Assembly (NCBI GenBank): GCA_022510445.1
Contig: JAFLTN010000013.1
Coordinates: 1-35,173, forward strand
Source of the DNA: Muribaculaceae bacterium
GTDB taxonomy: Bacteria; Bacteroidota; Bacteroidia; Bacteroidales; Muribaculaceae
DNA length: 35,173 nucleotides
Direction: 5' to 3'
Both the position numbers and the translations under genes were made by a program. Positions within the stretch are counted from its first letter, which is position 1. Each line of letters starts with the position of its first letter. Below the pieces are notes generated by a model. It was not told where the DNA came from. It saw only the letters and a list, made by a program, of their open reading frames with translations, and did no database searches. Positions 1-8,184 of this stretch are shown in pieces.

Positions 1-602
1 GACGAGTTCGACCAGGGGCCTTCGGGGTCGATTGTGGGAGGCTGGCATGCATAGTCGTCCTGGAAAAGAGTAAGCTTCATACCGGCGGTGAGACCTCGCC
101 AGCTTACGTACGCTCTCTGAAGGGCAAGGGAAGTTGTGATTCCGTTTGTTCCGAATTTAAGATAACCGGTGATTTCATTCTTGGTATTGCCGAGACCCAC
201 AAGCTGGAGGTCGACAAAGCCGTTGATGGGATTGATGTAGAAATCGCCTTTTTTACCTTGCACGGCAGGCACGGGAATCTGACTTGTCACGAAGCTGATG
301 CCGGCACCGGGCTGTTTGTAAAGGTCATTGCCTATGTCGCCGCCGACTACAACGTTGAGCTGACCGCCAAGAGTCATCATAAAGTTGTTGTTGTCGGGAT
401 TGCCGATTACAAATTTCGGGGCGGAAGCCCTGCGGGGTTCATAAGGACGGGTGCGTTGGAGAATTTCCGTCTGTTCAGCCGTCGGCTTCATAAAATGAAG
501 CTTTGAATTTGAATTTTTGTCGCAGCAGCTGTCTGTCTGTTCTGCGGCTACGGCAAATGCCGGAGCAATAAGGGCGCAGGTTAAAAGAATCGCGTTTTTC
601 AT
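1..602 (-). CDS. Outer-membrane porin-like protein, 5' part only
   Basis: The reading frame starts with ATG at 600-602 on the minus strand and is still open at base 1, so about 200 N-terminal residues are present. It begins MKNAILLTCALIAPAFAVAA, a typical Sec signal peptide. A Cys/Asp/Asn/Ser-rich linker follows, then a beta-strand pattern with TLGGQLNVVVGGDIGND, GFVDLQLVGLG, EITGYLKFG, LQRAYVSWRGLTAGMK and LFQDDYACQPPTIDPEGPW. This alternation and the 'R.YV.W.GLT.G...' signature are typical of DcaP-like or other trimeric porins. The protein would sit in the outer membrane and admit small solutes; the substrate cannot be told. Most of the barrel lies outside the window. It is divergent from the MFS gene at 864. 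Confidence 0.75.
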   Translation of the reverse strand, partial: MKNAILLTCALIAPAFAVAAEQTDSCCDKNSNSKLHFMKPTAEQTEILQRTRPYEPRRASAPKFVIGNPDNNNFMMTLGGQLNVVVGGDIGNDLYKQPGAGISFVTSQIPVPAVQGKKGDFYINPINGFVDLQLVGLGNTKNEITGYLKFGTNGITTSLALQRAYVSWRGLTAGMKLTLFQDDYACQPPTIDPEGPWSNS

Positions 603-863
603 AGTAATCTCGTTTAGGAGGTTAAAAATAAGATTAATTGTGGTGTTGTTAAGACGTTATGATTTCGTTTGAAATAAACGTTCTTAATTCCTAAACGTTT
701 TTTCTTTTCAGAAGGTTCAGGACGGGTGTGATTTTTAAGGATTTGTAAATGAGCGGATTTTTGGCATAAGTAAAATTCAAACCTTTTTTTAATTTTAACG
801 TTATAGTTTTAGATTGAAATTACTCCACTTTATTTTTTATTAACGCAAAAGAACCTTAAGCTT

Positions 864-2282
864 ATGAAATACGTAGATTCCGGAAATGGCAAGATGCCAT
901 TGATATCGTTAATCGCATTGCTCTCCATATCGCTGACAGTCAATCTGCCGGGTTTGGCCGTATCTCCTATCATGGGAAAACTCAAGGAGATGTGGCCCGA
1001 CGCTCCCGAGTTGCAGATTCAGTTGCTCACAGTCTTGCCAAACCTTGTGACTATCCCCTTCATTCTTTGCGCAGGCAAGATATGCAACCAGAAAAACCAA
1101 ATGTTTATCCTCGGTATAGGTCTGGCTATCTTTACCCTGACGGGTATTATTTATTTCTTTGCAAATCAACTTATCGACCTTATCTTGCTTGGCTGTCTGC
1201 TCGGTGTTGGCGTCGGACTCGTCATTCCATTGGCAGCCAGTCTTATTTCCCAATATTTTTCCGGACAGGCCCGCCAGAAGGAACTCGGCATGAAATCGAG
1301 TCTTTCGAATTTCACTGTGATTTTCGCAACTCTCTTCGTAGGTTGGGTAGCCGAAATCAACTGGCACATGGCTTTCATTGTATATATGATTCCAATCATA
1401 CCGCTCTGCCTACTCCCGTTCATGACGAATAAATACATTGCAAAACACAGAATAGTAAACAATCCGACCCCTGCTCCTACGGCAACAAACTCCAAATCGG
1501 CCAAACCGGGTTTTATCGCCTTCCCGGGCAAAACTGCCATCAAGATGCTCTTCTGCCTCATGGGTCTCTACTTCATTATGACTTACGGAACCGAAGTGGT
1601 TTCCTATTACCTCCCCTTCTCAATGGACCACTACGGTCTCTCTACCGGCGATGTGGGTGTAGCAACAGCAATGTTCTTCCTCGCAGCCACCGTGTCGGGG
1701 TTCCTGCTTACCCATTTCATCAAGATGTTCAAACAGCGCACTATGCAGATAGCCATTCTGCTCTGTGTGATAGGACTTATTCTCATCCCCATCTTCCCGA
1801 AAGACTATTGGGCTTATATCGTGGGTGTTTTCATCATGGGCCTCGGCTACGGTGTGATCCAGCCCGTTATCTACGACAAAACCTCTTATGTGGCTCCTAC
1901 CGAAGCACAGTCAACCTCTTACTTCTCATATCTCCTCACCTGCAACTATATCGGTATCAGCACCGTTCCCTTCATCATCTCGGGAGCCAAAGACATTTTT
2001 GGAGCCGGTGCCCGTCACGACGTAACCTTCTCATTCCTTTTCAACGGGTGCATCATCGCTGTTGTATTCCTCCTCGCTCTCTGGAAAAGGAAATCGTTCG
2101 TCTATGAAGCCGATCCCGATTTCTACGACCAGCTCAATCCTCCAATACCCGGTCTGGCTACTCAAAGCTCTGCTGCCGCACCTGCCGCACCTAAGGTAGC
2201 AACCGTCAACACTCCTGCCCCGAATTCAGCCACTTCGGCTCAAGAAGCTCCGAAGACGGATGATTCCAACAATGCCAAATAA
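864..2282 (+). CDS. MFS family transporter, 472 aa
   Basis: The hydrophobic pattern fits 12 membrane helices of the major facilitator superfamily. The N-terminal half (residues about 10-185) has LISLIALLSISLTVNLPGL and LLGCLLGVGVGLVIPLAAS. A central cytoplasmic loop at about 190-220 is followed by the second six-helix half. The C-terminal 60 residues are a hydrophilic Ala/Pro/Thr-rich tail (AAAPAAPKVATVNTPAPNSA), longer than in most MFS proteins. It acts in the inner membrane. The substrate is unknown: the sequence recalls Bacteroidales MFS proteins annotated only as general transporters. It is monocistronic, divergent from the porin, and ends 15 bases before a strong bidirectional terminator. 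Confidence 0.85.
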   Translation: MKYVDSGNGKMPLISLIALLSISLTVNLPGLAVSPIMGKLKEMWPDAPELQIQLLTVLPNLVTIPFILCAGKICNQKNQMFILGIGLAIFTLTGIIYFFANQLIDLILLGCLLGVGVGLVIPLAASLISQYFSGQARQKELGMKSSLSNFTVIFATLFVGWVAEINWHMAFIVYMIPIIPLCLLPFMTNKYIAKHRIVNNPTPAPTATNSKSAKPGFIAFPGKTAIKMLFCLMGLYFIMTYGTEVVSYYLPFSMDHYGLSTGDVGVATAMFFLAATVSGFLLTHFIKMFKQRTMQIAILLCVIGLILIPIFPKDYWAYIVGVFIMGLGYGVIQPVIYDKTSYVAPTEAQSTSYFSYLLTCNYIGISTVPFIISGAKDIFGAGARHDVTFSFLFNGCIIAVVFLLALWKRKSFVYEADPDFYDQLNPPIPGLATQSSAAAPAAPKVATVNTPAPNSATSAQEAPKTDDSNNAK

Positions 2283-2297
2283 ACTCCTTTAACGCTT

Positions 2298-2340
2298 AAA
2301 AAGAGAGACTCGAAATCTAAATTTTCGAGTCTCTCTTTTT
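2298..2340. terminator. Bidirectional intrinsic terminator
   Basis: Arms AAGAGAGACTCGAAA and TTTCGAGTCTCTCTT are perfectly complementary around a short A/T loop. A-runs and T-runs at the outer ends let it work in both directions. It lies between the convergent MFS gene (ends 2282) and CapA-like gene (ends 2354), so both transcripts probably stop here. Confidence 0.9.
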
Positions 2341-2353
2341 ATATTTTATAGAA

Positions 2354-3502
2354 TCAATATGATTTTTTTGTGCGGGGCACTTCAACATTATATTTATCAT
2401 ATAATTCTGTAACGGTGTTGTTGTGTTTAGTCCAGTTTGATTTCTGATTAGCCGGCAGCTTGTCGATATCCCAACTGGGCACTACTCGGAAATTAGTGCC
2501 TGGGCCGCTTGGCACTTCCGTTATGAATGTATCATATTCAGCGTTTTTGAATTTCACTTTCCCATTTTTGTCGCGTTCGATTACCACCCTGACCAGCGCC
2601 CCGCCTCGGGTGTTGGCTGTGGTCATGTTTGAAATAAAATTTCCAAGAGAGTAAACCACTAAAGCGCGGTGGCCGGTTTTTTCGTCAGTGACAACTTTCA
2701 TGGGTTGCACAACGTGAGGGTGACCTCCGATTATGATGTCCACACCCTCTTTGATCATGAAATCGGCAAGTGAGCGCTGCTCTTCATTTTCAGTCAGGAC
2801 ATATTCAATTCCCCAATGAGGCATGGCCACGATTATTTCAGCACCGGCCTTACGAGTGGCTTCTATTTCCTGCTTGATTTTGTCGCGGTTAATGTAAGCC
2901 ACTTCAGCACCGGAATTGGCTGAGATACCGTTTGTTCCGTAAGTGTAATTAAGAAATCCTACTTTCATCCCGTTGATTTCCTTTACGAAGGGAACGAGTT
3001 TGGCACGTTCCTCCGCATTGTTGTAAGTCCCTATATGATCAACCTTCAGCGAGTCCAGGACATGGAGGGTGCGTCGCAGGCCGACGTCTCTACGGTCAAG
3101 GCAGTGATTATTGGAAGTGAGGAAAAGATCGAAACCGGCATTTTTTAGCGCTATTGCGTATGAATCGGGCGCCGAGAACTGAGGATAACCTGAATATGAC
3201 CCATCGCCGCCAAGGGGAAGTTCAAGGTTCACTATCGAATAGTCGGCGTCTTTGAGAGCCGGTGTAATGAGTTCAAAACAGCTATCGAAATTGTAAGGAT
3301 TCTCAGGAGTGCCGAGCTCTCGGGCACGGTCAAGCTGCATGCCGTGTTGCATGGCGTCGCCAAAAAATATCAGAGTAGCGGTATCGGGAACATTAACCTG
3401 TACCTCTTCCCTATTTTCAGAACCACCTCCACTATTATTTGAACTGCATGCCATGAAAATGACAGCAGACAAAATCATATAATATTTAAGAAATCTTTTC
3501 AT
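2354..3502 (-). CDS. CapA/PgsA-family metallophosphatase-like lipoprotein
   Basis: The 382-residue protein starts MKRFLKYYMILSAVIFMACS, a lipoprotein signal with lipidated Cys19, so it is probably periplasmic and membrane-anchored. From residue 43 it matches the PGA_cap (CapA, bacterial poly-gamma-glutamate synthesis protein) fold: FFGDAMQ (D49), VNLELPLGG (91-99), TSNNHCLD (129-136), MPHWGIEY (227-234) and GGHPHVVQP (259-267). These metal-ligand positions are all intact. CapA-like proteins act in capsule polymer or cell-surface metabolism, but stand-alone lipoproteins of this kind in Bacteroidales have no settled substrate. No capB/capC homologues are near, so polyglutamate synthesis itself is unlikely. 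It is the second gene of a unit with the membrane protein at 3521-4126, 18 bases downstream of it. Confidence 0.88.
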   Translation of the reverse strand: MKRFLKYYMILSAVIFMACSSNNSGGGSENREEVQVNVPDTATLIFFGDAMQHGMQLDRARELGTPENPYNFDSCFELITPALKDADYSIVNLELPLGGDGSYSGYPQFSAPDSYAIALKNAGFDLFLTSNNHCLDRRDVGLRRTLHVLDSLKVDHIGTYNNAEERAKLVPFVKEINGMKVGFLNYTYGTNGISANSGAEVAYINRDKIKQEIEATRKAGAEIIVAMPHWGIEYVLTENEEQRSLADFMIKEGVDIIIGGHPHVVQPMKVVTDEKTGHRALVVYSLGNFISNMTTANTRGGALVRVVIERDKNGKVKFKNAEYDTFITEVPSGPGTNFRVVPSWDIDKLPANQKSNWTKHNNTVTELYDKYNVEVPRTKKSY

Positions 3503-3520
3503 CTGAATAAGTTGATTTTA

Positions 3521-4126
3521 TTAATTGAGTTTTACACGACAGGTTCCGTTGTGGTTACCTCGTGTCATGGTTCCGGTATACAATTTGCTTCCCGACGGAG
3601 CCGAGATATCAATATAGGTGGATTTACCAGAGACAACGATATTGCGCCCGTTATTGGAGACGGCAACAGAAACCTTGGTTTCACCGGCATACCCTGTTGC
3701 TTCATATTTCCCCCCACTTGTCTGACCTGTGGCCGGATTATAGTTGAAACTCAATGAAAAGCTATAATCTGCTCCGGCGTAATTAAAGGAACCGGTCATA
3801 GAATTTCTTCCGGACTTAAGAACACCTGACGATGCGGTCATTGTTGCCACACCCTCTTCATCCCCTGCTTTATCCGGATGAATCTCAACCGCCTCAATCT
3901 GTTCTCTTAATTCATTGTTCTTATTCACCAGGTAGACTATGAGAAAAACCACCCCACACAATAATATACCGGCAATCATACCGATTATCACTGCCGAGTG
4001 ATTACCCTTTTTGGGAGGAGGCATATTGGAGTGAGGAGGCATATTCGGATAATATCCCTCATTATAATTTGCGTTATAGGCTCCCCGGTGTGAACCCGGA
4101 GAATTGTTGATTCTGGTTGGTTCCAT
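3521..4126 (-). CDS. Single-pass membrane protein with Pro-rich N-terminus, 201 aa
   Basis: I do not recognise the family. Residues 1-41 are a cytoplasmic, Asn/Pro/Tyr-rich segment ending PPPKKGN. Residues 45-67 form one transmembrane helix (AVIIGMIAGILLCGVVFLIVY). A short acidic coiled linker (NNELREQIEAVE) follows. The C-terminal 110 residues would be periplasmic, Gly/Ser/Thr-rich and beta-strand patterned, with MTGSFNYAGADYSFSLSFNY and TGYAGETKVSVAVSNNGR. The gene is first in the unit with the CapA-like lipoprotein, and a clear promoter lies at 4161-4191. The context suggests an envelope role, which is inference only. Confidence 0.75.
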   Translation of the reverse strand: MEPTRINNSPGSHRGAYNANYNEGYYPNMPPHSNMPPPKKGNHSAVIIGMIAGILLCGVVFLIVYLVNKNNELREQIEAVEIHPDKAGDEEGVATMTASSGVLKSGRNSMTGSFNYAGADYSFSLSFNYNPATGQTSGGKYEATGYAGETKVSVAVSNNGRNIVVSGKSTYIDISAPSGSKLYTGTMTRGNHNGTCRVKLN

Positions 4127-4160
4127 TTATATGCGTATAATTTAAAAATTCAATATGTCA

Positions 4161-4191
4161 CAAAAATATCAAAAAATTTATTATTAACCAA
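4161..4191 (-). promoter_or_regulatory. Bacteroidetes-type promoter for the 4126-2354 unit
   Basis: On the minus strand, TTG (4191-4189), a 20-base spacer, then TATTTTTG (4168-4161) match the TTTG-N19-21-TAnnTTTG consensus. The predicted transcript would begin about 30 bases upstream of the ATG at 4126. Confidence 0.65.
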
Positions 4192-4326
4192 CTTAGGCTG
4201 CCAGGAGGTGTGCTCAAAATAATAAATTTTGATACCCCGTCTTCAGGCGTGTTATATTGTTTTCTTTAAATTTGATTTTGAATATTTAGACCTGGGAATC
4301 AATTGTATATAAATTTTTAGGAAAAA

Positions 4327-4359
4327 TTGCTGTTTTATAACGTAATTTTAGTAATTTTG
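4327..4359 (+). promoter_or_regulatory. Bacteroidetes-type promoter of hppA
   Basis: TTG at 4327-4329, 22 bases, then TAATTTTG at 4352-4359, a perfect -7 element. This gives a leader of about 50 bases before the ATG at 4416. No Shine-Dalgarno site is visible, as is usual in this phylum. Confidence 0.65.
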
Positions 4360-4415
4360 CCTAACTTTTGGGAAAGAAGTTTTTCTTGAAATATCAATAA
4401 TAACAATTATAACCC

Positions 4416-6608
4416 ATGACAAACCCCATTTTCTGGTTAGTACCCGCTTCTGCGGTGCTCGCTCTGCTCCTGGCCTGGTATTTCTATGCCCAGATGATGA
4501 AGGAGACCGAGGGCACCGAAATTATGAAAAAAATCGCTTCCCATGTGCGTAAAGGTGCGATGTCTTATCTTAAACAGCAATACAAAATCGTGGGCATAGT
4601 ATTCCTGTGTCTCGTAATATTGTTTGCCGTGATGGCTTATGGCTTCCAGCTTCAAAACCCCTGGGTGCCCATAGCATTCCTTACCGGTGGTTTCTTCTCC
4701 GGTCTCAGCGGTTTCCTCGGCATGAAGACAGCCACATACGCTTCGGCGCGCACAGCCAACGCCGCCCGCAACTCTCTCAACGCCGGTCTTAGAATCGCAT
4801 TTCGCTCCGGCGCCGTGATGGGTCTTGTAGTTGTTGGACTCGGCCTCATCGATATCTCTTTCTGGTATATTCTGCTTGACTGGCTTGTTGATCTCGGAGG
4901 CACTGCCAAACTGGCTATGATCACCACTACCATGCTGACATTCGGCATGGGAGCTTCTACCCAGGCTCTCTTCGCCCGTGTCGGAGGCGGTATCTATACC
5001 AAAGCAGCCGACGTTGGAGCCGACCTTGTAGGCAAAGTGGAGGCCGGTATCCCGGAAGATGACCCGCGCAACCCCGCAACCATCGCCGACAACGTAGGCG
5101 ACAACGTAGGCGACGTAGCAGGAATGGGGGCTGACCTCTATGAATCATACTGCGGTTCTATCCTGGCCACATCCGCTTTGGGAGCGGCTGCTTATCTGCT
5201 AACAGGCGATGTCGATATGCAATATAAAGCCGTAGTGGCACCGATGCTTATCGCCGCCGTTGGTATCATACTTTCCATTATCGGCATCTTCGCCGTGCGC
5301 ACCAAGGAAAATGCATCTATGAAAAATCTTCTTGGCTCGCTGGCGCTCGGCACCAACCTCAGTTCTATTCTTATCGTAGGATTCAGTTTCCTGATTCTCT
5401 GGTTGCTCGGACTCAACAACTGGGCACTCATCGGATGCTCTGTGGTGATAGGTCTGTTGGTAGGCGTTGTAATCGGACGTTCTACGGAATACTATACGTC
5501 TCAATCCTATAAACCCACCAAAAAGCTGGCCGAAAGCGGTACAACCGGTCCTGCTACAGTAATCATCTCGGGTGTCGGTCTCGGCATGGTCTCGACTGCT
5601 GTTCCGGTCATAGCCGTAGTGGTGGGTATCATCCTAAGCTACTGGTTCGCTTCCGGTTTTGACTTCGGCAATGTCGCCATGGGTCTCTACGGCATCGGTA
5701 TCGCCGCAGTCGGCATGCTTTCGACTCTCGGTATCACCCTGGCCACTGATGCTTACGGTCCTATCGCCGACAATGCCGGCGGCAATGCAGAAATGAGCGG
5801 TCTGGGCGAAGATGTTCGCAAACGCACCGATGCTCTCGATTCACTTGGCAACACCACAGCCGCTACCGGCAAAGGCTTTGCCATCGGTTCCGCAGCCTTG
5901 ACAGGCCTGGCACTCCTCGCCTCTTATATAGAGGAAATCCGTATCGGGCTCGAACGTCTCGGCCAGTCGTTTATCACAATTGGCGACCGTGTTGTGCATG
6001 TACACGAGGCGAGCTTCACCGACTTCATGGCCTTTTACGAAGTGAACCTCATGAGTCCGAAAGTTCTCTCCGGTATGTTTATCGGTGCAATGATGGCCTT
6101 CCTGTTCTGTGGTCTTACAATGAATGCTGTAGGCCGCGCCGCATCAAGCATGGTCGACGAAGTCAGACGTCAATTCCGTGAAATAAAAGGTATCCTTAAG
6201 GGAGAGGCAGAACCCGATTATGCCCGCTGTGTACAGATTTCGACTAAGGGAGCTCAGCGCGAAATGGTGTTCCCCTCCGTGCTCGCTATCCTCGTGCCTA
6301 TACTTACAGGCGTAATTTTCGGCGTGCCGGGAGTAATCGGCCTGCTCGTAGGAGGTCTTTCTGCCGGCTTCGTTCTCGCTATCTTTATGGCCAATGCCGG
6401 TGGTGCTTGGGACAATGCCAAAAAATATATCGAAGAAGGTAACTTTGGAGGCAAGGGAAGCGAAGTGCACAAAGCCACAGTTGTCGGCGACACCGTAGGC
6501 GACCCCTTCAAGGACACATCAGGTCCCTCGCTCAATATCCTTATCAAACTCATGTCGATGGTAAGCATCGTAATGGCGGGGCTCACCGTAGCCTGGAGCC
6601 TCTTCTAA
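4416..6608 (+). CDS. hppA: K+-dependent membrane-bound pyrophosphatase (Na+/H+ pump)
   Basis: This 730-residue polytopic protein hydrolyses pyrophosphate and uses the energy to export Na+ and/or H+. Diagnostic motifs are all present: DVGADLVGKVE at 199-209, EDDPRNPATIADNVGDNVGD just after it, GPIADNAGGNAEMSGL in the middle, and TVGDTVGDPFKDTSGPSLN near the C-terminus. The motif NTTAATGKG at 479-487 has Ala482 and Gly485, the residues typical of the K+-dependent class; K+-independent enzymes have Lys and Thr there. Bacteroides-type K+-dependent enzymes include Na+-pumping and dual Na+/H+-pumping members, so Na+ transport is likely but not decided here. It is monocistronic, with a promoter at 4327-4359 and a terminator at 6630. 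Confidence 0.96.
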   Translation: MTNPIFWLVPASAVLALLLAWYFYAQMMKETEGTEIMKKIASHVRKGAMSYLKQQYKIVGIVFLCLVILFAVMAYGFQLQNPWVPIAFLTGGFFSGLSGFLGMKTATYASARTANAARNSLNAGLRIAFRSGAVMGLVVVGLGLIDISFWYILLDWLVDLGGTAKLAMITTTMLTFGMGASTQALFARVGGGIYTKAADVGADLVGKVEAGIPEDDPRNPATIADNVGDNVGDVAGMGADLYESYCGSILATSALGAAAYLLTGDVDMQYKAVVAPMLIAAVGIILSIIGIFAVRTKENASMKNLLGSLALGTNLSSILIVGFSFLILWLLGLNNWALIGCSVVIGLLVGVVIGRSTEYYTSQSYKPTKKLAESGTTGPATVIISGVGLGMVSTAVPVIAVVVGIILSYWFASGFDFGNVAMGLYGIGIAAVGMLSTLGITLATDAYGPIADNAGGNAEMSGLGEDVRKRTDALDSLGNTTAATGKGFAIGSAALTGLALLASYIEEIRIGLERLGQSFITIGDRVVHVHEASFTDFMAFYEVNLMSPKVLSGMFIGAMMAFLFCGLTMNAVGRAASSMVDEVRRQFREIKGILKGEAEPDYARCVQISTKGAQREMVFPSVLAILVPILTGVIFGVPGVIGLLVGGLSAGFVLAIFMANAGGAWDNAKKYIEEGNFGGKGSEVHKATVVGDTVGDPFKDTSGPSLNILIKLMSMVSIVMAGLTVAWSLF

Positions 6609-6629
6609 GAAGTATTTTTGAAGACACTC

Positions 6630-6677
6630 AATCCCGGACAAACGGCTTCAAGAAAAGCTGCGTGTCCGGGATTTTTT
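6630..6677 (+). terminator. Intrinsic terminator of hppA
   Basis: AATCCCGGACA (6630-6640) pairs perfectly with TGTCCGGGATT (6663-6673) and is followed by a run of T on the plus strand. It lies between convergent hppA and glsA. Confidence 0.88.
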
Positions 6678-6691
6678 CGATTACTCAAAAC

Positions 6692-7633
6692 TCAATTGAA
6701 AAGGTTAAGATCGAGTTTCTGCATTATGGTTTTCACTACGGCTTGTGCCTTGACAGAATTGCCGGCAGTATCGAGGGGTGGAGAAAAGGCTGCGATACCC
6801 ATCACTCCGGGCAACACTCCCAATACACCTCCTCCGACACCACTTTTGGCCGGAATGCCACTGCTATACAGCCAGTCGCCGGTGGTCTGATAAAAACCTA
6901 CTGTTGATATCAACGAGGTAATCTTCGGCGTCAATTCACCGGGAAAAACCTGCTTACCTGTAACCGGATTCAAGCCATGATTTGCTATTGTTGCCGCACA
7001 GGTTGCCAACATGCGCGAAGTAACACCGATGGAACACTGACGTGTATAGAGGTCGAGACTCATAAGCACATCGTCATAAATGCGGTCGTAACTCTTTAGA
7101 AGCCATGCAATGGCCCGATTGGTAAAATTTGTTTCAGATTCTGATTTATACAATTCGTCTATCACTGCCGGGCGCTCGCCACACAAGTCCTCAAAATTGT
7201 CCATTATGGTCTTCCATTTCCCATCGGAATCACCGATTGGCTCAACCAATGAACAGGCAGAAATAGCTCCTGCGTTCACAAGAGGCGTAGATGGATGGTC
7301 TTTTTCAAGAAGTATGGCAAAAATAGAATTGAACGGCAGACCGGTTGCATCCGCACCGATTGCCTGCAACACCTTCTGAGGGCCTAACTCCTTCAAAATC
7401 AATATGGCTGTGAAGACCTTTGAGATCGACTCAACACCAAAAATATAGTCAGTGTCGCCGATATTGACCGAACTTCCGTCAGGGAGGATGACACTCACAC
7501 CGAATAGATTTGAATCAACATTAGCGAGATACGGTATATAGTGGGCGTTGACACCTCCTTGAATATCTTTACATTCTTCGTAAGCCTCATTGACAACTTT
7601 CTGCAAACGTGTAGTTGTGATAGTTTTTCTCAT
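6692..7633 (-). CDS. glsA: Glutaminase (serine-dependent, glsA family)
   Basis: The 313-residue protein fits the usual length of about 310 and hydrolyses L-glutamine to glutamate and ammonia in the cytoplasm. It has the beta-lactamase-like fold. The catalytic S-x-x-K is at 69-72 within FGVESISKVFTAI (Ser69, Lys72). Other family blocks are VNAGAISACSLV, YKSESETNFTNRAIAWLL, the Tyr-rich YTRQCSIGVTSRMLA, and the C-terminal PAKSGVGGGVLGVLPG. No signal peptide is present. It is convergent with hppA and transcribed alone. In gut Bacteroidetes such enzymes often serve acid resistance, but nothing in the sequence shows that here. Confidence 0.96.
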   Translation of the reverse strand: MRKTITTTRLQKVVNEAYEECKDIQGGVNAHYIPYLANVDSNLFGVSVILPDGSSVNIGDTDYIFGVESISKVFTAILILKELGPQKVLQAIGADATGLPFNSIFAILLEKDHPSTPLVNAGAISACSLVEPIGDSDGKWKTIMDNFEDLCGERPAVIDELYKSESETNFTNRAIAWLLKSYDRIYDDVLMSLDLYTRQCSIGVTSRMLATCAATIANHGLNPVTGKQVFPGELTPKITSLISTVGFYQTTGDWLYSSGIPAKSGVGGGVLGVLPGVMGIAAFSPPLDTAGNSVKAQAVVKTIMQKLDLNLFN

Positions 7634-7723
7634 ATTCAGTAGTTTATTTGATTAACAATAAACCCCTCTTTCTGGTTTTACCCATCAAATCCTATATTGA
7701 TTCTGTTGCAAAGTCATATTAAC

Positions 7724-7754
7724 TTGTGTAAATCGGGGTATTTATATATCTTTA
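7724..7754 (+). promoter_or_regulatory. Candidate promoter for the ABM monooxygenase gene
   Basis: TTG at 7724-7726, 20 bases, then TATCTTTA at 7747-7754. A second -7-like box, TAACTTTA, lies at 7835-7842 but has no partner. If the first is used, the leader is about 95 bases and contains the hairpin at 7771-7805. Confidence 0.5.
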
Positions 7755-7770
7755 CGAGCGAAATTCCAAA

Positions 7771-7805
7771 GCTACAAGATAGAGGGATTTAAGGAGTCTT
7801 GTAGC
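7771..7805 (+). promoter_or_regulatory. Leader stem-loop enclosing AAGGAG
   Basis: GCTACAAGA (7771-7779) and TCTTGTAGC (7797-7805) form a perfect 9-bp stem. The 17-base loop ends in AAGGAG. There is no T-run, so it is not an obvious terminator. It would lie in the 5' leader of the gene at 7857. Confidence 0.5.
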
Positions 7806-7856
7806 ACATTCCGGAAAGACAAAAATTCAATTCCTAACTTTACTAACATATTAATC

Positions 7857-8138
7857 ATGATAAGACTAAATTGCTTCATCAGAGTCAAAGAGGAAAACAA
7901 ACAGGAAGTGCTCGCAGCCGCACGACGCCTTACAGAAGCCTCTCTTACACAAAATGGATGTATCGCTTACGACATCTTCGAAAGCGCCACTCGGCCGGAT
8001 GTTCTCATGTTCTGCGAAACGTGGAAAGATCAGGATGCACTAGACAGTCATGCAACATCTGACGTCTTCGTAAAAGAAACCACAATAATACACAACCTGG
8101 CCGAACTCAAGATTGAAAGACTCTCATTCGACCGATAG
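7857..8138 (+). CDS. Antibiotic-biosynthesis-monooxygenase (ABM) domain protein
   Basis: The 93-residue protein matches the dimeric alpha+beta ABM/YgiN-like ferredoxin-fold family. Features are the opening strand MIRLNCFIRVKEENKQEV, the helix VLAAARRLTEASL, the diagnostic NGCIAYDIFES (G-C-x-x-Y-D), MFCETWKDQDALDSHATSDVF with the conserved W and H, and the closing strand. Members act as quinol monooxygenases or heme-degrading enzymes, or have no known substrate. No cofactor residues allow a finer call. It is monocistronic, with a long structured leader. Confidence 0.85.
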   Translation: MIRLNCFIRVKEENKQEVLAAARRLTEASLTQNGCIAYDIFESATRPDVLMFCETWKDQDALDSHATSDVFVKETTIIHNLAELKIERLSFDR

Positions 8139-8184
8139 AGAGGAGAAATCCCGTTCCCGTCCAAAATATAGAGGTAGATAAAGT

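Noticed and set aside
909-1367. Minus-strand frame of 152 codons inside the MFS gene
   Set aside because: It overlaps a well-supported transporter gene on the other strand and has no recognisable domain.
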